Assembly (NCBI GenBank): GCA_014378225.1
Contig: JACMOA010000298.1
Coordinates: 1-5,280, forward strand
Direction: 5' to 3'
Length of the DNA: 5,280 bases
Origin: Deinococcales bacterium
GTDB taxonomy: Bacteria; Deinococcota; Deinococci; Deinococcales; Deinococcaceae
The position numbers and the translations under genes are program-made. Positions 1 through 4,662 of the stretch are shown piece by piece. The notes beneath the pieces were generated by a model that saw only the letters and a list, made by a program, of their open reading frames with translations, ran no database searches and was not told the DNA's origin. Position 1 is the first letter of the stretch, and each line of letters opens with the position of its first letter.

Positions 1-20
1 CGAGCGGCTTTTATTTTTTT
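1..20 (+). terminator. Possible right half of a rho-independent terminator cut by the window edge
   Basis: The window opens with CGAGCGGC followed directly by a T-rich run (TTTTATTTTTTT at 9-20). If the missing bases to the left complete a GCCGCTCGAGCGGC-like palindrome, this would be a GC stem followed by a U-tract, ending a plus-strand gene that lies to the left and converges on the antiporter gene. Only half of the stem can be seen, so this is an inference from one arm plus the T-run. Confidence 0.3.
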
Positions 21-23
21 GGA

Positions 24-51
24 CCTTGCCTTCTGCTTTCTGCCTTCCGCT
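24..51. repeat. Degenerate heptanucleotide tandem repeat (TTCTGCC-like)
   Basis: Seven-base units follow each other: TTCTGCT (31-37), TTCTGCC (38-44) and TTCCGCT (45-51), preceded by a diverged copy ending CTTGCC at 30. The array lies in the non-coding stretch just past the 3' end of the antiporter gene. It is short and imperfect, so it may be the remnant of a longer short-tandem-repeat tract. A second seven-base repeat of unrelated sequence sits at 3801-3814. Confidence 0.4.
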
Positions 52-83
52 TTTTACGAATACACCCCTCAAATTCAGCTTCC

Positions 84-1343
84 CTATTTCACCACCGGCG
101 CTCGAGCGATGGCTTCCAAAGCTCGAGCGGCCAGTCTATTCATGGTCAGGCCCTGAACCACAATAGAAAAGACCACCACTACATAAGTCATGACCAGAAA
201 GGTTTCCCTGATAGGCGACGGTGGAAGCGCCAGCGCCAGCGCCAGCGCAATTCCGCCGCGCAAGCCACCCCACACCAGCAGGCGCAAACTGTACGGCTCG
301 AGCTTGTTGGGTTTTCGCAGAACCTGAATCGGCAGCCCCACACTCACCGCTCGAGCCAGTAGCGCAATAGGAATGGCGATGATGCCCAGCAGCAGCGCCT
401 GACCACTAAAGCCCACAACCAACACCTCGAGTCCCACCAGCACAAACAGCAGGGCGTTGAGCATCTCGTCGGTGAGGTGCCAGAACCCCTCGAAGAGTTC
501 CTTGTTTTTAGGTGCGACGGCACGGTTGGGGGCCATTAAGCCTGCTACCACCATTGCCAGCGGCCCGGACACGCCCAGGCGGGTAGCCAGCGCGTAGCCC
601 CCGGTCACCACAGCCAGGGTAATCAGCACCTCCACGGTGTAATCGTCCACTTTACCCAGTAAGAAATAGGCCACCAAGCCCAAAGCAGCTCCAAAACCCA
701 CCCCACCCCCGGCCTCGAGCGCGAAGAGTTGCAGTGCACCCATAAAATCGGTAGCGTGACCCTCTGACCCACCTAGCCCCGCCACGCTGAGCAGCACTAC
801 AAACAAGACCACGCCCACGCCGTCGTTGAGCAGGGATTCTCCTGCTACTAAAGTTTGAACCCGTTCGGGCAAACCTGCTTTTTTGAGCAGTGCCAGCACT
901 GCCACCGGGTCCGTGGGGCTGATAATGGCTCCAAACAGCAGCGCCAGCGGAAAAGAAATCTCGAGGCCAAAGGCTTGCATTAAGCCGTAAGTGAGACCCC
1001 CGATAATGAAAGTGGAAAGCAGGGTGGAGAATAGGGCTAAGGTGAGCACCAACCCCCGTTGCCGCCACAGCGCACGTCCATCAAGGCTTAGCGCCCCGGC
1101 AAACAGCAAAAAACTGAGCAGGCCCTGAAAGAGCACCTGGTCAAAAGGAAGCTGTTTTAGCGCCGCTCGAGCACTCTCCACACCGGGCCAGCCCAGCGCT
1201 CCGGCAAACAGTACCCCTAAGCCAATCATCATACCCATCAGCATCACCCCGATACTGGCCTCGAGCCGCAAAAAACGGTGGTTAAGGTAGCTGCACAGCG
1301 CAGTGAGCGTGACCAGAATGCTGACCAGTTCAAAGGGAGACAT
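84..1343 (-). CDS. NhaP-type (CPA1 family) sodium/proton antiporter
   Basis: This is a 419-residue, strongly hydrophobic integral membrane protein that should exchange Na+ (or K+) for H+ across the cytoplasmic membrane, serving pH and salt homeostasis. Family motifs visible are SPTDPVAV at residues 142-149, GESLLNDGVGVV at 168-179 with the ion-site Asn-Asp pair at 173-174, the charged segment WHLTDEMLNALLF near 288-300, and WGGLRGGIALALA at 358-370. The length fits the short CPA1 form, which ends soon after the last membrane helix. There is no long cytoplasmic regulatory tail and no TrkA-type domain. The ATG at 1343-1341 is preceded by a weak AGGT Shine-Dalgarno about five bases away, and the stop is TAG at 86-84. 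The gene stands alone behind a 334-base gap, so it probably has its own promoter. Ion preference cannot be read from the sequence, so no gene symbol is given. Confidence 0.93.
   Translation of the reverse strand: MSPFELVSILVTLTALCSYLNHRFLRLEASIGVMLMGMMIGLGVLFAGALGWPGVESARAALKQLPFDQVLFQGLLSFLLFAGALSLDGRALWRQRGLVLTLALFSTLLSTFIIGGLTYGLMQAFGLEISFPLALLFGAIISPTDPVAVLALLKKAGLPERVQTLVAGESLLNDGVGVVLFVVLLSVAGLGGSEGHATDFMGALQLFALEAGGGVGFGAALGLVAYFLLGKVDDYTVEVLITLAVVTGGYALATRLGVSGPLAMVVAGLMAPNRAVAPKNKELFEGFWHLTDEMLNALLFVLVGLEVLVVGFSGQALLLGIIAIPIALLARAVSVGLPIQVLRKPNKLEPYSLRLLVWGGLRGGIALALALALPPSPIRETFLVMTYVVVVFSIVVQGLTMNRLAARALEAIARAPVVK
227..248. repeat. In-frame hexanucleotide repeat (GCGCCA)3.7 inside the antiporter gene
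   Basis: GCGCCA is repeated three times plus four bases. On the coding strand it encodes alternating Ala-Leu (ALALALAL) in a C-terminal membrane helix of the antiporter, around residues 366-373, just after the GLRGG motif. The unit is six bases, so gain or loss of copies would keep the frame and only lengthen or shorten the helix by Ala-Leu pairs. Confidence 0.6.
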
Positions 1344-1545
1344 GTGGACCTGAAAAAGCTTTACCGAAGACGAACTTGTTAAAAATAGGGTTGAAACTCG
1401 AGTAAACGTTCATTTTTCACCTTGCCCATGCGATTTTTCAAATTCACAAGAATGCTCGAGAAACCAAAAAAAGACGAAGACTGCCTTGACTGTCTCCACC
1501 AAAGTCGCCTATTGGGGCGTCCCTAAATATAAGTTTATGCTACAC

Positions 1546-1604
1546 GCTCGAGCGGGTTGCAAAAGCAGAGCGTCTTACAGATGGCCCATTTTATCCGCTC
1601 GAGC
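1546..1604. repeat. Extended inverted repeat GCTCGAGCGG ... CCGCTCGAGC
   Basis: GCTCGAGCGG at 1546-1555 is the exact reverse complement of CCGCTCGAGC at 1595-1604, giving a possible 10-bp stem around a 39-base loop. Each arm also contains the self-complementary octamer GCTCGAGC, so each could fold alone. There is no T-run on either side, so it does not look like an intrinsic terminator. With 44 copies of CTCGAG in the window, pairing of two copies could be coincidence, although the match extends two bases beyond the octamer. Confidence 0.45.
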
Positions 1605-1625
1605 TTTCACAGCCCGCTCACCCTG

Positions 1626-1666
1626 AAAGGAACGATGGAGTAAAGAAACCTTCCACTGTTCCCTTT
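1626..1666. repeat. Imperfect inverted repeat just past the oligopeptidase gene
   Basis: AAAGGAAC (1626-1633) pairs with GTTCCCTTT (1658-1666) with one bulged base. A short inner GGA/TCC pairing is possible. It begins 11 bases beyond the oligopeptidase stop and could be an mRNA 3'-end stem. It is AT-rich, has a long loop and lacks a clear U-tract on the minus strand, so it is a weak terminator candidate at best. Confidence 0.25.
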
Positions 1667-1677
1667 AATTTGCTTAC

Positions 1678-3729
1678 CTACCTCGAGCTGACTAAGCCAG
1701 AGCGCTCGAGCAGGGCTTCTGGGTCTGGTTCACGGCCCACAAAATCGCGGAAAAGCTGGGCCGGGTCTGCGCTGTTTCCCCTGCTGAGAATGGTGTCCAC
1801 ATACTGACTACCTACCTCACGGCTCAGCAGCCCTTCACGGCGAAAGCGCCCAAAGGCGTCGGCCTCGAGCATTTCGGACCATTTGTAGCTGTAGTACCCG
1901 GCGGCGTACCCACCGGAAAACAAATGGCTAAACGAGGCAAGGCTGGCAAAGGAGCGAGGCAGCGGGGTGGTATAAAACGGGGCCATCACCGTTCGGGCAA
2001 ACTCGAGCACGTCACCATTTTGTAGGGGGGTGTAATCGGTGTGCAGCCGAATATCCACTGTACCAAAAGAGAGTTGGCGCATGGACCCATTGGCGGCCCA
2101 AAAGTTTTGTGCGGCCATCATTTTAGTGTATAAACTCTCTGGCAGGGTTTCGCCTGTTTGATAATGCCTCGCCAGTAGGTCCAGAGTTTCACGCTCCCAG
2201 CACCAGTTTTCCATCAGTTGACTGGGCAGTTCCACCCAGTCCCTGGCCACATGGGTTCCGGCCTGCGCCCGTAGTTCCACGCTCGAGAGTGCCAAATGAA
2301 GCAGGTGTCCAAATTCGTGAAACACGGTTTCGACTTCGCGGTGGGTCAGCAGGGCAGGTTTTTCATCGGTGGGTGGGGTCATGTTGCCACACATCAAGCC
2401 CAAATGCGGCTCGAGCTTACCCCTCGAGCGGTCTCCGCTCAAAAAGGCGTTCATCCACGCACCGCTGCGTTTGCTGTCTCTGGGAAACCAATCGGTGTAA
2501 AAGGACGCGATGTGCTGCCCCGATTCTGTGGTAATGCGGTAAAACTGCACTTCCTCATGCCACACGCTCGGCGCAGGGGCCTGCTGCACCGTCACGCCAA
2601 AAGTGCGCTGCACAATTTCGAACAGGCCACTCAACACCCGCTCGAGCGAAAAGTAAGGCCGGGTTTCCTCGGGGTCAAACTCGAAACGGCTTTGGCGCAG
2701 TTTCTCCACGTAATAGGCCACGCCCCAGGGCTGAAGGTCTGGGGCATCACGGCCCTCGAGCGCGTGGTAAAACTCGAGCAGTTCGGCGTTCTCGCGCTCG
2801 AAAAAGGGCTGAATGCGGCTCTGCATGTCTTCAAGGAAACTTTGCACTCGCGCCCCGTTCCCGGCCATGCGGTCTTCGGTGGCGAGGTCGGCAAAGTGGG
2901 CGTAACCCAAGAGGTGGGCTTTTTCCTGCCTCAGCTCGAGGATTTCGGTCAATAGGGGCCGATTGTCTCGCCCTTCCTCGGTAGCCTTGTGGTTGTAAGC
3001 TTCCCACATTTCCTGCCTAAACCCTTGATGGTCGGCGTAATCCATCACCGCCGTGTAGCTGGGCGCTTGCAGGGTAAATCGGTAGCCCTCGAGATTCTTA
3101 CTCTGGGCGCTCAACTGGGCCGCCTCGAGCGCGGTCTGAGTCAATCCCGAGAGCCGAGCGTCGCCCTCGGCAAAGAGCCACTCCACCGCTTTGGTGGAGT
3201 CCACCACGTTTTGTCCAAACTGAGTAGTCAACTCGCCCAACTGCGAAGCAATTTCAGCAATCCGCACCTTGTCTGCACCCTGTAAATCTGCACCGTCGCG
3301 CCGGAATTGCTCGAGGGTTTTAACTAGCAGCCGCGCTCGAGGTCCAGTCAGAGCCTTGGCTTCGTCTGTGGCAGCGTACGCTTTAAGCGCATTCCACAGC
3401 CCTGCGTTGAGCGCAATACTGGCGTAGAAAGCGCTGTACAGTGGAACTACACTGTTCCAGGCCGCCCGTAGGTCTGGGGTCGTCACCACGCTCTCGAGGT
3501 GTCCCGCAATTCTGAGTGCAAACTCGAGTTCAGAGTCTAGCTCGGATAGGGCTAGTACAGTGTTTTCAAAGGTACGAACCTGGTTAAGTCGAACAATACC
3601 CTCGAGCCGACCCTGAGCCAGCCTGATGAGCTGTTCCACCGCTGGGGCGATGTGTTCGGGTTTAATTTGGTCAAAAGGAATATTGAAACGTGGCTCGAGC
3701 AAAGGGTTTTCGGTAAGGACGGCGGTCAT
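1678..3729 (-). CDS. prlC: Oligopeptidase A, M3-family zinc metallopeptidase
   Basis: The 683-residue length is close to E. coli OpdA/PrlC (about 680). Members of this family are cytoplasmic endopeptidases that degrade short peptides, including cleaved signal peptides and proteasome or protease products. The zinc-binding HEFGH is at residues 471-475 (ligands His471 and His475, catalytic Glu472), and the third ligand is Glu500 in [12 protein letters not shown], at the spacing expected for the family. The substrate-binding C-terminal motif [16 protein letters not shown] at 602-617 is intact, with conserved His602, Tyr608 and the following tyrosines. The N-terminus (NPLL...[17 protein letters not shown]) is also OpdA-like, and no signal peptide is seen. 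The ATG at 3729-3727 has no Shine-Dalgarno, but a TATACT box ends six bases upstream, which suggests a leaderless mRNA. The stop is TAG at 1680-1678. The gene carries 19 CTCGAG sites, 15 of them read as Leu-Glu. A PepF or Dcp assignment is less likely given the motifs and length. Confidence 0.93.
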   Translation of the reverse strand: MTAVLTENPLLEPRFNIPFDQIKPEHIAPAVEQLIRLAQGRLEGIVRLNQVRTFENTVLALSELDSELEFALRIAGHLESVVTTPDLRAAWNSVVPLYSAFYASIALNAGLWNALKAYAATDEAKALTGPRARLLVKTLEQFRRDGADLQGADKVRIAEIASQLGELTTQFGQNVVDSTKAVEWLFAEGDARLSGLTQTALEAAQLSAQSKNLEGYRFTLQAPSYTAVMDYADHQGFRQEMWEAYNHKATEEGRDNRPLLTEILELRQEKAHLLGYAHFADLATEDRMAGNGARVQSFLEDMQSRIQPFFERENAELLEFYHALEGRDAPDLQPWGVAYYVEKLRQSRFEFDPEETRPYFSLERVLSGLFEIVQRTFGVTVQQAPAPSVWHEEVQFYRITTESGQHIASFYTDWFPRDSKRSGAWMNAFLSGDRSRGKLEPHLGLMCGNMTPPTDEKPALLTHREVETVFHEFGHLLHLALSSVELRAQAGTHVARDWVELPSQLMENWCWERETLDLLARHYQTGETLPESLYTKMMAAQNFWAANGSMRQLSFGTVDIRLHTDYTPLQNGDVLEFARTVMAPFYTTPLPRSFASLASFSHLFSGGYAAGYYSYKWSEMLEADAFGRFRREGLLSREVGSQYVDTILSRGNSADPAQLFRDFVGREPDPEALLERSGLVSSR

Positions 3730-3735
3730 GGTCTC

Positions 3736-3741
3736 AGTATA
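3736..3741 (-). promoter_or_regulatory. -10 box (TATACT) for a leaderless oligopeptidase transcript
   Basis: Read on the minus strand, TATACT is followed by six bases (GAGACC) and then the ATG. Transcription normally starts about 6-8 bases after a -10 box, so the first mRNA base would be at or next to the A of the start codon. No Shine-Dalgarno is present, which agrees with a leaderless message, a common arrangement in Deinococcota. The -35 region at the right distance (AGTCAA, 3759-3764) is poor. TTGTCA lies too close to act as a standard -35. Confidence 0.55.
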
Positions 3742-3800
3742 GCGGAGCTGACAAAAGCTTGACTGAGTTTAAAATTAAAATCTTCATCGGGTCATTTCGG

Positions 3801-3814
3801 GGTGGTCGGTGGTC
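3801..3814. repeat. Heptanucleotide tandem repeat (GGTGGTC)2 in the gap 3730-3855
   Basis: Two perfect copies of GGTGGTC lie back to back in the 126-base gap between the HPt gene and the oligopeptidase gene. The rest of the gap holds the oligopeptidase -10 box and an A-rich stretch near 3817-3849. I see no gene and no intrinsic terminator. With only two copies this may be chance, but the unit length matches the seven-base repeat at 24-51. Confidence 0.35.
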
Positions 3815-3855
3815 AGTAAAGACAAACGACTACAACAGAAAACCAAAAACCCAGC

Positions 3856-4182
3856 TCACATCAACGATTTCGGCGTTTCTGGTGAACTCAACTCCTCAAG
3901 TACATTTTTATAAAGGACCACCAGGGTAGAGCGCTCCACATCTTCCTTCAGCGCGTGCTCGAGCGGGGTAGCAATTTCACCCAGTCGCACAAATCCCAGG
4001 GTGCTTCCGGTACCGCGCAAACTGTGAACCTGCTGACGCAGTTCCTCGAGCGGTCCTCCCGCCATGACCTCATTCCAACACCCCTCGAGGGCCGCCCTAC
4101 GATGGGGAATTTCGCTCAGAAAATGGTCCTGGAGCTTTTTCATCTCGAGGGCCAGCAGCGCTTCTAAATCGTCGTCATTCAT
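3856..4182 (-). CDS. HPt (histidine-containing phosphotransfer) domain protein
   Basis: This is a 108-residue soluble protein consisting almost entirely of one HPt four-helix-bundle domain. The key motif is HSLRGTGSTLGFVRLGEIATPLEHAL at about residues 53-78, matching the family pattern of a phospho-accepting His followed by Lys/Arg-Gly and a Leu-Gly turn. His53 is the predicted phosphorylation site. The acidic N-terminus (MNDDDLEALLALEMKKLQDHFLSEIP) fits the first helix. Such proteins carry phosphate between receiver domains and have no enzymatic activity of their own. It lies 32 bases after a stand-alone receiver gene, which is the natural partner. No Shine-Dalgarno precedes the ATG at 4182-4180, and TATACT is 11 bases upstream, so it may have a very short leader as well as being read through from the regulator gene. 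The stop is TGA at 3858-3856. Confidence 0.85.
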   Translation of the reverse strand: MNDDDLEALLALEMKKLQDHFLSEIPHRRAALEGCWNEVMAGGPLEELRQQVHSLRGTGSTLGFVRLGEIATPLEHALKEDVERSTLVVLYKNVLEELSSPETPKSLM

Positions 4183-4193
4183 GGGTGATTGTT

Positions 4194-4199
4194 AGTATA
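4194..4199 (-). promoter_or_regulatory. Possible -10 box (TATACT) in front of the HPt gene
   Basis: On the minus strand TATACT is followed by 11 bases and the HPt ATG, within the 32-base gap after the response regulator stop. A start 6-8 bases downstream would give a leader of only about four bases. The hexamer is identical to the one before the oligopeptidase gene. No good -35 is visible, and the lack of a Shine-Dalgarno before the HPt gene is the main support. Confidence 0.4.
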
Positions 4200-4214
4200 G
4201 GGGAGCAGAGGGAA

Positions 4215-4619
4215 TTAGCGGGTTTCTCCCACCACGCTCGAGTGGTTCCACAAATCGCGGATATCTCCGGCCAGTCCCATCGGGTTAAAGGGTTTGGGAA
4301 TCACCCCTATTGCGCCCAGCGCCAGATAGCCTTCTACCTCATGACGCTGCACTTTGGCGGTCATAAAAATGGCAGGAATAGTCGCGCACCCCTCGAGCAG
4401 ACGCAGCTTCTGGAGCGTGCTTACCCCGTCCAGTCCCGGCATCATCACGTCCAGCAAAAACAAGTCTGGCAGGTACTCGGGAGCCACCTCGAGCGCTTCA
4501 AAGCCGTTTTCACACATTCGGACTTCAAAGCCGCCCACCCGTTCCAGAGCAAGCAGTGCCACAGCCCGGATATCCGGTTCGTCTTCTACCATCAGTATTC
4601 GCTTGAGAGGTTGGGCCAC
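4215..4619 (-). CDS. Single-domain (CheY-like) response regulator receiver protein
   Basis: This 134-residue protein is one receiver domain with no output domain. The acidic pocket is Glu12-Asp13 (in ILMVEDEPD), the predicted phosphorylated Asp57 lies in LFLLDVMMPGLDG, the switch Thr87 in FMTAK, and the conserved Lys109 in IPKPFNP. The start chosen is GTG at 4619-4617, because AGGAGA (4632-4627) lies seven bases before it and this places the first beta strand (KRILMVED) a few residues in. The frame is open further upstream to an ATG at 4925, but that extension (MSRCTTLL...) overlaps the preceding gene out of frame and has no receiver homology. The later ATG inside ILMVED would break the first strand. 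The stop is TAA at 4217-4215. With the HPt gene next door it probably serves a phosphorelay. No histidine kinase is in view. Confidence 0.9.
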   Translation of the reverse strand: MAQPLKRILMVEDEPDIRAVALLALERVGGFEVRMCENGFEALEVAPEYLPDLFLLDVMMPGLDGVSTLQKLRLLEGCATIPAIFMTAKVQRHEVEGYLALGAIGVIPKPFNPMGLAGDIRDLWNHSSVVGETR

Positions 4620-4626
4620 GCCAGAT

Positions 4627-4632
4627 TCTCCT
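4627..4632 (-). promoter_or_regulatory. Shine-Dalgarno AGGAGA that fixes the GTG start of the response regulator
   Basis: AGGAGA lies seven bases before the GTG. It is the best ribosome binding site in the window and decides the start in favour of GTG over the ATG codons upstream and downstream. A four-codon frame (ATG AAA ATG AAC TAG) starts inside the -10 box and ends on this site. Confidence 0.7.
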
Positions 4633-4643
4633 AGTTCATTTTC

Positions 4644-4649
4644 ATTATA
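4644..4649 (-). promoter_or_regulatory. Consensus -10 box (TATAAT) for the response regulator and HPt genes
   Basis: A perfect TATAAT on the minus strand lies in the 43-base gap between the stop of the envelope-protein gene and the GTG of the response regulator. A start 6-8 bases downstream gives a leader of about 18 bases containing the Shine-Dalgarno. The -35 region is weak: no TTGACA-like hexamer is found 16-18 bases upstream. This suggests the regulator/HPt pair is transcribed separately from the gene before it. Confidence 0.55.
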
Positions 4650-4662
4650 CGGTAAAGCTAGC

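Larger units (their letters stand above)
1344..1677. other. 334-base intergenic region, no convincing gene
   Basis: This gap between the oligopeptidase stop and the antiporter start is more AT-rich than its surroundings, with several A- and T-runs. It holds four CTCGAG palindromes (1397, 1455, 1547, 1598), two of them paired as an extended inverted repeat, a weak stem at 1389-1396/1415-1421, and a longer imperfect stem at 1626-1666. The antiporter promoter should lie here, but I see no convincing minus-strand -35/-10 pair. On the plus strand TTGACT (1486-1491) and TATTGG (1510-1515) are 18 bases apart, a weak promoter-like match with no clear gene after it. No riboswitch class could be recognised. 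Confidence 0.6.

Noticed and set aside
652..1068. Open frame of 138 codons on the minus strand inside the antiporter gene
   Set aside because: It is a shifted frame within a well-supported membrane protein gene, rich in Arg and Gly and without recognisable motifs.
1389..1421. Stem GGTTGAAA (1389-1396) / TTTCACC (1415-1421) upstream of the antiporter as a terminator or riboswitch
   Set aside because: The stem has a bulge, few GC pairs and a long loop. The nearby T-run on the minus strand is separated from it, and no known riboswitch core was recognised.
2296..2955. Open frame of 219 codons on the plus strand opposite the oligopeptidase gene
   Set aside because: It lies wholly antisense to a clear, conserved enzyme gene and its translation shows no domain or composition typical of a real protein. 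Long antisense frames are common opposite GC-rich genes.
4185..4634. Plus-strand open frames opposite the response regulator
   Set aside because: The opposite strand encodes an intact receiver domain with all catalytic residues, so these frames are shadows.
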